A stretch of 64,000 bases of DNA, from the NCBI GenBank assembly GCA_035048495.1, contig CM068545.1, positions 20,246,741 through 20,310,740 of the forward strand, written 5' to 3'. A program made the position numbers and the translations under genes. The stretch comes from Euptelea pleiosperma (taxonomy: Eukaryota > Streptophyta > Magnoliopsida > Ranunculales > Eupteleaceae). This document shows positions 24,401-33,723 of the stretch, piece after piece. Below the pieces are notes generated by a model. The model made no database searches. It saw only the letters and a program-made list of their open reading frames with translations, and was not told where the DNA came from. Numbering within the stretch: position 1 is the first letter of the stretch; every line of letters starts with the position of its first letter.

Positions 24401-27400
24401 GATAAGGGGTGAGAGGTTATACTATCCGTATTGATTTTACCTTCTTAGTACTTCAGCTTATTTAGTTAAACCCATGCCACAAGCTCAGAAAGTCATAACT
24501 GTACTTTTTTTTTCTTCATGTAAGACACATTATTTTAATCATTTTTCCACATTGTTGGTACAAATCACCTTCACTCATTCATGAGATTTGAGGTACTTAG
24601 CTTTTATCTTGTAGAGGTAAATTTTCTTCTATTACCTTCACTGTCACATTGCTTCGTGTACTGAGATTTTCTGCATCTTTTTTTTTCCAGGCCAGATTAA
24701 AGCGGCATAGATGGCACAGAAAAGTATTGAAGACTAGAGACCCAATCATTGTTTCGATTGGTTGGAGGCGTTACCAGACCACACCTATTTATGCCATCGA
24801 GGACCAGAATGGACGGCATCGTATGCTCAAGTACACTCCTGAACACATGCACTGCCTCACTATGTTTTGGGGCCCTCTTGCACCTCCCAACACTGGAGTG
24901 GTTGCTATCCAGAATGTATCGAACAATCAGGTGACTATTTTCTACTTTCTGATTTTTTAAGCTATTTTCATTGTTTTTGGGATTAGTTTAGTTATTATTA
25001 TTACATCTAAATTGTAACTCACCATTATCATAATTTAATGAATAAAATATTTTTTTGATAAGTTGTATCATTAATGAAAAAAATATTCAATTTTCTAATC
25101 TTTACGATTAATTTTTCTATTTTGCCTTTTTCTAAAAAAAGAAATCTTTTTGAGATATTCTGATTAAAATCGAAGAAAAACAAAACATGGAAATTTTTGC
25201 AAAGATTTCCATTGCTGGGAAATACTTGAGGATGAGATTTTTGACTGACCATTATGGAGGTTACTGATGTGTTCTTTATTTCCATTATAAAGTTTCTAGA
25301 TAATTCAATACTCTTTAGTTTATATCTTTGTTTAGTGAAGACTGCCTTTGTTTTTTGTAGCCATTGATAAGGAAATGCATTCTTTGATTTCTAATTGACT
25401 TACTTTTTAAAGTACTCTCCTTATTGAAGTTGGCAACCATTTATCCAAAAATTACAATGAATTTATCTTGTTATTTTATTTTTATTTTATTTTTTTTTTC
25501 CTTTCAATGTTTTATTTTGAAAGATAGGAACACTAAATGATAGAAGAAAATGCAGTGGGGGTGGGGTGGGGGATTCTTGTTAATGGTAAGATGGTATCAA
25601 GTGTGGCATTGTGAATTTCAGAAGCTGTGGGAGCTTTCCTATATTAATTCTTAATGTCCATGATTTAACTGCGAAGGATATATGTACGATCCTTTGTCGG
25701 CAAGTTATTCCTTGGACAACTATGCTTCATGTCATTTGAGGTTTTCAAAACTATCACGGCTTTCCCCTGTGGATTCTAGGCTTTGTGACACAAATACAAT
25801 TGCCAAGACTACTCTTAAGCCTAAGAAACAGAATAAGAAGAAATGGGGGTAATTGCTGATTTTTCCAGTTATGTGCAGTCACAAAAATTGGGGTTTGAAT
25901 AGTAGCTTATATCTTGTTATTCAGCTGTTGGATTAGTCTGATTTTTGTATATTAAGTAGTTCTATGGGTCTACTGTTAGTGTTCAAAGTTTGAGGTCGGT
26001 CGGAGAAGAGGAAGGGCTCCATCAATCAACTGTTTGAAGACTGGTTTTTGAAGACAGTCACATTAAGGTTTCTGTTTAAAGTCTATGTTCTTTTACCAAG
26101 GGGACCCACATAGAGGAGTCGGCCAAGCCTGGTAGACATTTTTATATAGTTTTTATTAATTTCAGTTTTATGTTTAGTAGGTTTATTTAATGCATATAGT
26201 TTCATAGTTGGATTAGGATTACTTGAAGTAGTGGTATAAGAGTCTTTTCATCAGTTTTTATTGTCAGGATCTATATATGGGGGTGGGTGACCAACTCTAA
26301 GATAGTCTTATGTTATTTTTAATAGAATTATTGAATAGAGAGAGCTTTCTCCCTTTTTGTGGCTAGGCTAGCCCTAATTGGCTTTGTTTGGTGTTTTAAC
26401 CTACTTTTCTTCTTCTTCTAGTTATACTTCTCTCTGTTGCTAAAGGCTGCTTTTACAGCCCAATACTGTTCACGGGTACTGCTCACAGTTATTGTTCATG
26501 GGGTACTGTTTACAGTTTCGGTTCATGTATACTATTCATCAGGGTGTGTGTGATCAGCCTGGGTTTTACTCTTGTTTTGATTGCTTCACTTTGTTAGGGT
26601 CCTGATGTTAAAATTTCTCTTAATAATTAGAAGCTTTGTTATTTTATTGACTCCATCAATCATGTCTTCACATGAGAGATCTTTCTACATCTAAAAGCTA
26701 GGGGCTTTTCAACTCTTAAACTAGAGTCAATTTGCCATACTGAATATTTCGAGTAAATTTGGGGGACTTCTGGAAAGCTGTGTTACTGTTGCCATTTCGT
26801 ATTCTCTCTTTTATTTGCTGAATGACTTGCATTTGGTTCCTCAGTCTGCTTTTAGGATTACAGCCACTGCAGTTGTACTAGAGTTCAACCATGCGGCACG
26901 GATAGTGAAGAAGATCAAGCTGGTTGGTTACCCCTGCAAGATCTTCAAGAAGACAGCACTTATCAAGGACATGTTTACATCAGATCTTGAAATTGCTAGG
27001 TTTGAAGGTGCAGCAGTTCGTACCGTAAGTGGGATCAGGGGGCAAGTTAAAAAGGTATGTGCTTCATATGCAAATTATATCCATCATTCTTTTATAGCTC
27101 TGTTCCACCATTCTGTTTATTTTCATGTGTGTGTGTGTTTATTCTAGTACCTATTGTACTGATGGTCTATGTAGTTGACAGGAATTGCTGTTTAGTCCAT
27201 ACCCTTAATCATAAGGTTTTTTATAACTTGGTCTTGGCGTGCCAAAGTAACCACCACCATACATCTGCTCAGCGTTGGTTTCTGTGGCGCAAACACATAG
27301 AGGATGAGGATTCCATGCACTGCACAGATATGCGGCTACTTTGGCATGCCAAACTCAGGGCACTTCAAATGCACTATGTTTCATCGAATGATAATACGAT

Positions 27401-28834
27401 GAATCAAGAAGATCGGGTGTTTTCCATTCTTGAGAGGGTTCTGTTTTTCTGATATTGGTTTTATTGGGCAGGCTGCAAAGGAAGAGCTCGGTAACAAACT
27501 CAAAAAGAAGGGAGGACAACCTAGAGATGGGATTGCCAGATGCACATTTGAGGATAGAATTCTGATGAGCGACATTGTTTTCTTGCGTGCATGGACTCAA
27601 GTAGAAGTTCCTTGCTTCTTCAACCCGTTGACAAATGCCCTCCAATCTCGTGATCAGGCCTGGCAAGGCATGAAAACGGTTGCTGAGCTGAGGAGAGAAC
27701 ATAATCTCCCTGTTCCTGTCAACAAGGACTCACTCTACAAGGTGATCTCTAATGCTAAGACCGGAGATTAGTTTACCCCAACAAAATTTTATATCTTGAG
27801 GCCATCTCTGATATTTTCTTATTTGCTATTCTATTCACAGCCAATTGAACGGAAGCTGAGGAAGTTCAATCCATTGGTGATCCCGAAGTCGCTACAAGCA
27901 GCTCTCCCATTTGCTTCAAAGCCCAAGGATAAGCCTAGTCGGAAGCGACCGCTGCTTGAACATCGACGAGCCGTTGTAATGGAACCCCACGAGCGCAAAG
28001 TCCATGCATTCGTCCAACAGCTTCAGTTGATCAGAAATGAAAAGGTACACACTTCCAGATCTCATCCAGCCCCACCTAAGAAGCTTGACCTAGGTGCAGT
28101 CGACAGAGACCCATCTTCATGTTAATCCTCTGTACACGTGGGCCACCTATGAATCAATCTGAACCATTCAGTTTAGGCCCCCTATTATACGAGGTATAAC
28201 GAAAAGATTCAGCTGACTGGATATATAATCAGTTTCCACCTCTGATATGTGGACTTCTTTCCAGACAGTTCAGCTTATTCTTTTCTTAACTATCCAAGTT
28301 TTAGTTCTAATGGATGTTTAAGACTCCCCATTAGGTTTTTGACCCCTTCTGAATATTTCGCCTATGATCCATCCAATAGGCGGACCACCAATTGAACGAT
28401 TCAGATTGATGACTTGGTGGGAGGTGTGTACCATAAAGTACGTCAGGAGCATCACTCTGGGTTCTGTGTAGGACCATATCCCTTCTTACCATTATGATGG
28501 CCATTTAGCCTTTTCCTTTCGGCTGATGGATCCCACCAGCCATCTGCTATTTATCGCCAACATTAATTGATTTTTGTATGTTCAATACCCTTTCCAATCA
28601 GGAGCTAATTACATTGAGATGACTGAGTTCCTGAAAATTCTTGGTTGATGTTGTGGTCTTCTACAGATGAAGAAGCGAAAGCTCAAGGAAGAGGGGAAGA
28701 AGAAAGCACACGAGGCGGAGAAGGCTAAGGACGAGCAGTTGTCGAGGAAGCGACAGAGAGAAGAGCGGCGAGGGAGATACCGAGAGGAAGAGAAACTGAA
28801 GAAGAGGAGAACCCGGAGACATGCAGAGTCTTAA
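255..28834 (+). CDS. BMS1: BMS1 ribosome biogenesis GTPase, 3' part (14 exons, 5' end outside window)
   Basis: BMS1 is the nucleolar GTPase that with RCL1 drives early 18S rRNA processing in the 40S pathway (family knowledge). Exons by splice sites and homology: 255-445, 610-820, 5094-5334, 5640-6135, 11248-11332, 11657-11859, 12030-12379, 12686-12782, 12862-13080, 24691-24930, 26845-27054, 27472-27741, 27841-28044, 28667-28834 (TAA). The visible part is ~1061 residues of a protein usually near 1200; the P-loop lies upstream. Seen: G4-like THLD at residues 22-25, an AARP2CN domain (about 65-200), an acidic serine-rich middle, a conserved RIBIOP_C domain (about 630-970, with [15 protein letters not shown] and KYTPEHMHC) and a Lys/Arg-rich tail (1007-1061). 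All introns are GT-AG except 12380-12685 (AT-AC). Exon 4 carries a one-base frameshift near 5741-5746; with that base restored the exons sum to exactly 1062 codons. Identity is near certain; exon 5 is the least certain exon. Confidence 0.95.
3081..3472. mobile_element. hAT-type MITE with perfect 8-bp target duplication
   Basis: The element is 3089-3464 (376 bp). It starts CTATGTAACAAGGACA and ends with the inverted TGTCCTCGTTACATAG, giving a 16-bp terminal repeat with one mismatch. It is flanked on both sides by CCCTACAC (3081-3088 and 3465-3472). An 8-bp duplication is the hAT signature. The interior is AT-rich with several GTCCGACAC copies and no coding capacity. Confidence 0.88.
3803..4033. 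repeat. GA/GGGGGA microsatellite with a 115-bp-period duplication
   Basis: (GA)n runs occur near 3803-3815 and at about 3919-3961, the second degenerating to GGGGGA units. Between and after them about 60 bp is duplicated: the block starting TAATATTTATTTGGATCACA at 3861 recurs at 3976, period 115. This is replication slippage in non-coding DNA. Confidence 0.8.
4753..4798. mobile_element. Tail-only LINE insertion with 15-bp target duplication
   Basis: The 16-nt insert TTTTTTGATCAGTAAC (4768-4783) lies between two perfect copies of gattaaacagttttt (4753-4767 and 4784-4798). The insert resembles the antisense 3' terminus of the LINE at 14760, which begins poly(T) then GATCGGTAAA. It is read as a LINE copy truncated to its tail. 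Confidence 0.75.
5738..5746 (+). other. BMS1: One-base frameshift in BMS1 exon 4
   Basis: The reading frame runs through [11 protein letters not shown] and then leaves the BMS1 sequence, reaching a stop at 5822-5824. In the next frame the homologous acidic region starts at once (KPPISSED...[11 protein letters not shown]). One A missing from the AGA(A)AG run at 5741-5746 explains it. The rest of the gene is intact and conserved, so a sequencing or assembly slip in a short A run is at least as likely as a real inactivating mutation. Confidence 0.85.
6886..6933. mobile_element. Tail-only LINE insertion with 18-bp target duplication
   Basis: The 12-nt insert CTTATAAAAAAA (6904-6915) is bracketed by two perfect copies of atcacttagtctgataca (6886-6903 and 6916-6933). 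The boundary may shift by one A, giving ACTTAT-A(n). This is the longest and cleanest duplication of the group. Confidence 0.8.
7039..7294. mobile_element. hAT MITE of the CAGTGGCGGAGCCAGG type
   Basis: The element is 7047-7286 (240 bp), starting CAGTGGCGGAGCCAGG and ending CCTGGCTATGCCACTG, a 16-bp terminal inverted repeat with one mismatch. A perfect 8-bp duplication GTCTTGAG lies at 7039-7046 and 7287-7294. The interior contains an imperfect direct duplication (GGTATTTTTGGAAA in both halves). This terminal sequence is common among plant hAT MITEs. Confidence 0.92.
8092..8137. mobile_element. Tail-only LINE insertion inside a copia LTR
   Basis: The 16-nt insert TTTTTTGATAAGTAAA (8107-8122) sits between ctattttggaaatat (8092-8106) and ctattttgaaaatat (8123-8137), 14 of 15 matching. 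It lies in the 7860-8145 LTR and is absent from the partner LTR at 10008-10271, so it postdates the copia insertion. Confidence 0.72.
8999..9780. repeat. 392-bp tandem duplication in the copia pol remnant
   Basis: A segment beginning near 8999 is repeated from about 9391 with period ~392: TCATTATTGTAAGAGTTGGT starts near 9010 and again near 9402, and both copies end AATCTCTACC (near 9389 and 9780). Copies are highly similar, so the duplication is much younger than the decay of the pol frame. Confidence 0.88.
10697..10738. mobile_element. Possible tail-only LINE insertion
   Basis: A poly(T) run followed by GATAATTATAAT (about 10706-10730) lies between CTTAATT at 10699-10705 and CTTAATT at 10731-10737. 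Only 7 bp are duplicated and the run is AT-rich, so this is the weakest member of the group. Confidence 0.4.
12380..12685 (+). other. BMS1: U12-type AT-AC intron of BMS1
   Basis: There is no usable GT donor where exon 7 must end. The intron starts ATATCCTTTT, matching the minor-spliceosome donor, and ends CTAC at 12682-12685. The branch-site core CCTTAAC lies at 12669-12675, with the branch A about 11 nt before the end, which is the usual spacing. Splicing joins CA to A for Gln and gives [14 protein letters not shown] in frame, as expected for the family. Length is 306 bp. Confidence 0.92.
13288..14430 (-). mobile_element. Decayed L1-type LINE, 3' fragment, antisense to BMS1
   Basis: On the minus strand, broken frames from about 14422 down to 13391 match the C-terminal half of plant LINE ORF2: a [14 protein letters not shown] block, [19 protein letters not shown], then the zinc-binding zf-RVT region ([30 protein letters not shown]), ending [20 protein letters not shown]. 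The 3' tail is the poly(T) at about 13289-13297. At least four frame breaks show it is old. No clear target duplication was found. Confidence 0.85.
14743..16431 (-). mobile_element. 5'-truncated L1-type LINE with 17-bp target duplication, antisense to BMS1
   Basis: The insertion is 14760-16414. It is flanked by perfect copies of gttagctaattattatt (14743-14759 and 16415-16431). Its poly(A) tail reads as poly(T) at 14761-14770 followed by GATCGGTAAAATAAATTTAT. The minus-strand ORF2 fragment begins in the reverse transcriptase C-terminal part ([20 protein letters not shown], then [19 protein letters not shown]). A one-base frameshift near 16145 moves it to a frame open down to the stop at 14917. 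That frame carries [19 protein letters not shown] and the zf-RVT motif [12 protein letters not shown] with [18 protein letters not shown]. It is the youngest LINE here. Confidence 0.95.
16903..17371. repeat. 260-bp-period tandem duplication, possibly a SINE-like dimer
   Basis: TAATGCA(A/G)GGGCATTTTC starts at 16903 and again at 17163. About 208 bp are shared almost identically, ending at GTCCTGCGTCAAA. The first unit continues with ~50 bp containing GTGTTCGAGACTCC, close to a pol III B box. Each unit also holds a short inverted repeat (CATTTTCACACCGGGC against GCCCGTGTGAAATG). Duplication is certain; the SINE reading is a guess. Confidence 0.85.
17763..18891. mobile_element. PIF/Harbinger-like non-autonomous element
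   Basis: The element is 17766-18888 (1123 bp), with ends GGTCGTGTTTGG and (inverted) GGCTGTGTTTGG and a TTA duplication on both sides (17763-17765, 18889-18891), as in the Harbinger/Tourist group. No transposase frame is visible. An inner segment about 18215-18555 has its own weak inverted ends (GGATTTAAAATTCG / GGTTTTAAATTTCG) and may be a nested element. Confidence 0.7.
19980..21425. repeat. Tandem array of four palindromic MITE-like units
   Basis: Four head-to-tail units of ~290-370 bp start near 19981, 20425, 20783 and 21131. Each opens with GTGGGGCCCACATGGAGATGAG-like sequence, then GGGCTGATTTTTGG and GATGATCTCC, and ends with the inverted set (ACCAAAAATCAGCCC, CATCTCCATGTGGGCCCC). AT-rich spacers of ~70 bp with TATATATGAA separate them. 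The last three starts are 350-360 bp apart, like a short satellite. The same body sequence recurs in the MITE at 29853-30216 and near 31070-31260. Confidence 0.85.
21445..21470. repeat. (TA)n microsatellite
   Basis: About 13 TA units follow directly on the last unit of the MITE array. Confidence 0.95.
24211..24258. mobile_element. Tail-only LINE insertion with 15-bp target duplication
   Basis: The 18-nt insert ACTTATCAAAAAAAAAAA (24226-24243) lies between two perfect copies of aaatatgaaatcata (24211-24225 and 24244-24258). The insert is the reverse complement of the TTTTTTGATAAGT form seen elsewhere, so this copy is in the opposite orientation. Confidence 0.78.
24931..26844 (+). other. BMS1 intron 10 in view (1.9 kb)
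   Basis: It holds a tail-only insertion at 25036-25087. About 25960-26560 looks like a worn LTR-like segment, with a TATATATGG box near 26273 and repeated TACTGTTCA motifs at 26460-26530, but no partner copy or target duplication was found. The rest is AT-rich with nothing recognised. Confidence 0.5.
25036..25087. mobile_element. Tail-only LINE insertion with 16-bp target duplication
   Basis: The 20-nt insert TTTTTGATAAGTTGTATCAT (25052-25071) lies between taatgaataaaatatt (25036-25051) and taatgaaaaaaatatt (25072-25087), 15 of 16 matching. Confidence 0.7.
27055..27471 (+). other. BMS1 intron 11 in view
   Basis: A 417-bp GT-AG intron between exons ending GQVKK and starting AAKEE. Nothing else is recognised in it. 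Confidence 0.85.
28045..28666 (+). other. Last BMS1 intron, with a worn MITE-like segment
   Basis: Between about 28130 and 28425 the ends are imperfect inverted repeats (GTGGGCCACCTATGAATCAA against TTGATGACTTGGTGGGAGG). No target duplication is evident. The acceptor CTACAG at 28661-28666 leads into the basic C-terminal exon. Confidence 0.5.
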
Positions 28835-29843
28835 ATGGTATAAATCCCAGGGGTTCTGGAAACATTCTTCTGGTAGGATTGACCCTTGCCTATTGCCTTT
28901 TTTCCTACCACAAGCAAATTAGGATATTGAATTCAGATCTGAGAAGAGATTACTACGGAGTACAACATCATCGACCTGCAGGTAACTGAACGTGGATTAT
29001 GTTTTCAGCAGAAATGGCATTGATGCCTTCTAGTTGGCAGATAAGGTGGCTGGTGTGGCCAGAGTTACGTACACCATTTTTGAGTGAGTTTATCTTACTA
29101 AATTATATGTATCAGAAGAGTAACATTTATTGGAATCATGTCAGATGAGATATTTTAGAATTTTATCCCATGTATTATTCATAGTTTTTTTCATTTGTTG
29201 GAAATCATTATTTATAAAGGGTTTTGTTAGGGCTTTTCCAATATATCTGTAGATATTCACAAGGGACTAAATGAGTGAAAAATTCTACATGTGGTTTTTA
29301 GTTAATGGCACGGCTGAGATTAGTGGTGTTGCCAGGCACCAATCGAACATCTTAATTACATGTGGCCCACCAACTCTCCAACTCTCCAGCCCCTACCATT
29401 CATATTGAATAACAAAGGTAATTCAGACGACTCGGATGACTCTAAGTAGAAGTATTTTAGCACTACACCACCCCATAAGGTTGCATCTTGCACGGTCATT
29501 TTCCACCATTTTTATCAATGAGAAAGAAGAGAATAAAAAGAGAGGCAATGGACATGGAGAAAGCTTGTCTGGTTCTTCATTCCATTCTAGAAGGCATGCT
29601 CCTTGTAAGCTTTTTTCTCATGCTCCTCGTAAGTTTTTTTCTCGGAGAATGCACCGTTACATTCAGTGGCTCCGAGAAGATCATGAAGGTGAGAGATCAG
29701 GGCAAAATTGTCTTTTGCACCTGTCCTAACGGTCATGTGACTTTGGGCTGTGAGTCATAGATGCTCTGACCTAGTCAATGGGGTATTATGACTACTACAA
29801 AGTATAAGGGGTAGTGCAAATTAGTTTTGAGAGAGGTGGGTAA
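28835..29843. other. BMS1 3' flank and intergenic DNA
   Basis: This should contain the BMS1 3' UTR, but I could not place a clear poly(A) signal. ORFs at 29436-29760 resemble nothing known. The first intergenic transposon starts at 29853. Confidence 0.6.
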
Positions 29844-30225
29844 TACTAAATTGGGTCGGGCTCAAGGGACCCCCATTTCTGACCCCCTTTTTTGACCCCC
29901 ATCTTGGCGTACCCGCATAGAAGATGAATCAATGGCTGATTTTTGGTGAGGATGATCTCTATGGTGAGGAGATCATCCTCACAAAAATTCAAATCATTCT
30001 GATATTTATAGACTGGTTTAGAAGCTGAAGCAATATGGACCGTCGATTTTTACCGTGTAACTTTAAAACCACATTTGATGGGGTTAGAAATTTCAGAATG
30101 GGCTGATTTTTGGTTGGGGTGATCTATATGGTGAGATTATCATCCCCACCAAAAATCAGCCATTGATTCATCTTCTACGTGGGTACGCCAAGATGGGGGT
30201 CCCTTGAGCCCGACCCTACTAAATT
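29844..30225. mobile_element. Mutator-like MITE with perfect 9-bp target duplication
   Basis: The element is 29853-30216 (364 bp), flanked by TACTAAATT on both sides (29844-29852 and 30217-30225); 9 bp is typical of MULEs. Ends begin GGGTCGGGCTCAAGGGACCC and the arms extend ~70 bp to GGCTGATTTTTGGTG. The left arm carries an extra 26-bp near-duplication (GACCCCC twice). The interior matches the array at 19980-21425, tying that array to this family. Confidence 0.92.
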
Positions 30226-30593
30226 ACCCTATTTTTTTCATAGATAACACAAAATTTTGAAGATTTGGCTAGAATTCTAGAGAAATCCTCCAAAATTTGG
30301 AACCCAATACTCGTTTTCCTAAAAACACTTGTTGGACTATAGACAAAATCCCCAAATTTTAGGATTGCATGTGGGGATTCATGTTTCAAACAGGTCATAA
30401 GATTCGTTTGATGGTCGAACCACTGGTTTTGAAAAAACCGTCGGTTCTATTCAAACTTCAGGTTCAACGGAACCAGATCGATATTTTCTGAAAATTTGGT
30501 TGGACCTAGTCGGCCAGTTTTTAAAACACTGCCAAATCAACTTTTGACTAAAATGGATCGATTTGATTTGACGTTAACATTCGTATAATTGTC

Positions 30594-31036
30594 ACTGCAG
30601 CCAAGGTTTAAAGGAGGCCGTTTTAACGGTTAAACGGACTGGGGGCGTTACTGTTTAAACCGTTTAAACGGATTGAAACGGTCGGGCAAAAATGGAAAAA
30701 AATGGAATTAACGGATTTTAACGGTTTTAACGGAAAAAAACGGAAAAAGTGGCGCTGAAATTCAAATTTTGAAATTTGAAAATTAAAAAAAAAAAGGAAT
30801 TTAACGGATTTAAATGGATTTTAACGGAAATTAAACGGATTTTAACAGAATTAAACGATTTTAACGGTCATTTTTTTCACGAAAATTTTAAAAATTAAAC
30901 GGCTGTTTAAACGATTTTAACGGCCGTTAAAACAAAAAAACGGCCGTTTTTTTCAAAACCGATAAAATGAGTTTAAACGGAAACGTGCTTGGGGCGTTAC
31001 CGTTTAAACGGCCGTTTTTAAAACCATGACTGCAGC
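30594..31036. mobile_element. hAT-type MITE with internal AACGG repeats and 8-bp duplication
   Basis: The element is 30602-31028 (427 bp), with ends CAAGGTTTAAAGGAGGCCG and (inverted) CATGGTTTTAAAAACGGCCG. Flanks are ACTGCAGC on both sides (30594-30601 and 31029-31036). The interior is a degenerate repeat of TTTTAACGG and GTTTAAACGG on both strands, giving many small hairpins. No coding capacity. Confidence 0.9.
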
Positions 31037-31794
31037 AACTAATGCAGAGAGATTCTCGATTTTATCTTGCTAATGACTGATTTTTAGTGGAAATCATCCT
31101 CACAAACAATTATATCGTTCTGACATTTCTTTCCTTAAGAAAAGTGGATTAGAAGTTAAAAAGTTTTGGACCTTCTATTTCACTATTTAGCTTGAACTTC
31201 ACATTTGATGGGACTATAAATTTTAGAAAGGCCTATTTTATGGTGAGGACGATCTTCCTGATTAAAGGTGTAAATTTGGCCCGCAGCCTGGCTTGGCCCA
31301 GCCCGCTAAGCCTTCAACCTGGCCCGTGCAACTTCTTTAATGGATCGTACTTCCCGCTAAGCCCACCCACTCCAATTTCAAATTTGAAATTTAAAACACG
31401 CCCTTCCCAAAATTTGAAATTTAAAATCCCCCCTCTCCCTAAAATTTGAAATTCTAACCCTTTGAGGGGTGAGTTGGTGTGCAAGTGGTTGCAAGCCCTT
31501 GCAAACTCCTTAAAGAAATGGATGCAACTTGCAAGCATGTGCAGCCCCAAAACCGTGGCAAGTGAGTGCATTGAATTAGCTCAATTTTTTCTCTCCTAAA
31601 AAATAATATTAATAGTAATAAAAAAAAACAGTAGTAATAATAATAATAATAACAATGATAAAATATTAAAGTAGTAATAATACTAATTTATAATTTTATT
31701 ATTTTAAATTTGTATATATATTTTTTACTTATAAAAATAGAAAAATAAAGAATAGAAAGCAATATTTTTTTTGTAATCGAGAAAATAATAAATT
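31037..31794. other. Intergenic, one-armed MITE relative and AT-rich DNA
   Basis: About 31070-31260 matches one half of the 29853-30216 MITE body (CTGATTTTTAGTGG, ACATTTGATGGGACTA, ATGGTGAGGACGATC). 31600-31760 is AATAAT-rich low complexity. Nothing coding was recognised. Confidence 0.65.
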
Positions 31795-32510
31795 TTAGTA
31801 AAATAAAAATAACGAAAAATTTCATAAACGAAAAAAAACTTAAATGTATTTACAAAAATAAAAAAAACTTTTTGACATTTACAAAAAAGAGTAACTAAAC
31901 GCCCTTTCAAATGGCGTCTCACCCTGACAAAAATTAAAGCTGAAAAAGGCTGACAAGGTGTTTGCCCATAAAGAGTAAAACTTCTGTCAGCAATATGAGC
32001 CACGTGGCACACTCTTAGTGGACGCTGACCTTATGGATGTTTGGTCAGTCCCTCAGTGGCCCTGCAAACCTCAGACCGATTAGTAATTTACAACCTTTGG
32101 ATCTTTGCACTCAAATAATACTCAAAATCCAACGGTTAAAATCAACCCATGAAAATAACTTCAATCCAACGCTTATTAACCAATGATCATGTTTATTTTT
32201 GGTATGTAGGCCTACCTAGTGATTGGCCAAACATCCATACGATCATCGTCCACTAAGAGTGTGCCACATGGCCCGTATTATTGACAAAAGTTTTACTCCT
32301 TTATGGGCAAATGCCCTTTTAAAGGGTGTCTGTACATTACAGACGCCCTTTAAAATGGTGTTTGTCAGCCGTTTTCAGCTTTAATTTTTGTCAGGGTGAC
32401 ACGCCATTTGAAAGGACGTTTAGTTACTTTTTATCGCAAATGTCAGAAAGTTTTTTTATTTTTGTAAATACTTTTAAATTATTTTTCGTTTATAAAAATT
32501 TTCGTAAAAA
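31795..32510. mobile_element. Fold-back element with ~250-bp inverted arms
   Basis: The left arm (about 31795-32047) and right arm (about 32226-32510) are inverted copies. Shared landmarks, left then inverted right: GTAACTAAACG, TGACAAAAATTAAAGCTGAA, TTTGCCCATAAA, GAGTAAAACTT, GTGGCACACTCTTAGTGGAC, TATGGATGTTTGG. The right arm alone carries ~38 extra bp (about 32317-32355) that fold into their own hairpin. The central ~180 bp are unique. No ORF. A Mutator-like MITE origin is inferred. Confidence 0.85.
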
Positions 32511-33723
32511 TAAGATGAAAAAAGAAGAAAATATGAATTAAAAAAAATAAAATTCAATCAATAATAAAAATAGAAGTACAATATGAAATAAAATAACTCA
32601 TGTGCCACTTTTGAAAAATTAGTGAATATTGTGGGACCCACTTTTTAGCATTTATTAATTATGGAGCTAACCATGCTTGTTGTAATCCACATAAGTGGGT
32701 TAATTGATGAGTAATGTCTCATACATGTTTTCCAATAAAATAAATCATTGCATTCATTTGCAATGCTCTATCAACAATTTCGTTTGCATCTATTCACAGG
32801 GTGTGAACTAATCAGTTGTAGATGACTTGCATTACAAGTGAAGTTGCATTTGCACTGGAGTGCAAAATGCATCCTAGAGCAGCGGAAGGAACAAACAAGG
32901 CCATAATGTTGACAAAACCTTTTCCTCTATTTGACTAAACAATTTGGAAATTTTATTTTGTTTAAATATTTATGGGCTCATTGATCAGATCGCTCATCGC
33001 TCAATGTTGGGCCCGCCTGACAGAACCAAATCAGCCTCATTGGTGGTTAAAGTAAACCTTCCATGACACCTGCAGTCAGCAATGCCGCTGACTACAGGTA
33101 GTATGGGCGACGTGGCACTTTCTTAAGAGGACACTGACTATATGGATGTTTGGCCAATCACTAGTTGGTGCTACAAATGCTCAAATTCCTACTGTTAAAA
33201 TCAAACCATGAAAATAACTTCAATCCAACGCTTAGAAATCACTGATCAGGTTTAATTTTGGTTCGTAGGTTCACCTAGTGATCGGCCAACCATCCATACG
33301 GTTCGTGTCCTCTTAAGAATGTGACGCCTGGCTCATATTGACTGGTTACGCATTTCTAACAGTTGGATTTCAGTATTCCCAATTAATGCTAAAATCGAAG
33401 GCTAAAAATCAACTCATGAAAGGACTCAAATCCAACATCTAGAATTAAAGTACAAATCGGATTGATATTTGGTCTGTAGGACTAGGTGCACCATAGGGTG
33501 AGTAATAAAACATTCATACGGTCAGTGATCTTAGATTCTAAAGAATGAGACACGTGTCAAATAAAGAATTGTTTGACGCCCTTGTGTCATACAATGCGGT
33601 GTGAAATTTTCCGCGAAGTAAATGTCCTGTGAAAGTCGTGGACGTAAAAGCCGTTGTTCCACTGCCACGTCAGCTCCTCTTCGCCTCCAGAAGTACGAAG
33701 AAAAGCACACAAATCACAATCTA
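32511..33723. other. Intergenic with a second member of the fold-back family
   Basis: About 33065-33335 repeats the core of the 31795-32510 element: CGACGTGGCACTTTCTTAAG, TATGGATGTTTGGCCAATCA, AAAATAACTTCAATCCAACG and the inverted CGGCCAACCATCCATACGG. No sharp ends or target duplication were found. 32511-33060 shows nothing recognisable. Confidence 0.65.

Larger units (their letters stand above)
13081..24690 (+). other. BMS1 intron 9 in view (11.6 kb)
   Basis: GT donor after CAG at 13081 and CCAG acceptor at 24687-24690. Contents: two antisense LINEs, a 260-bp-period duplication, a Harbinger-like element, a MITE array, a (TA)n run and one tail-only insertion. In 21475-24210 I recognise nothing; overlapping ORFs at 21790-22214 on both strands match no family I know. 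Confidence 0.85.

Noticed and set aside
25960..26560. A second solo LTR in BMS1 intron 10
   Set aside because: TATA-like and repeated TACTGTTCA motifs are suggestive, but no TG...CA ends with target duplication could be found.
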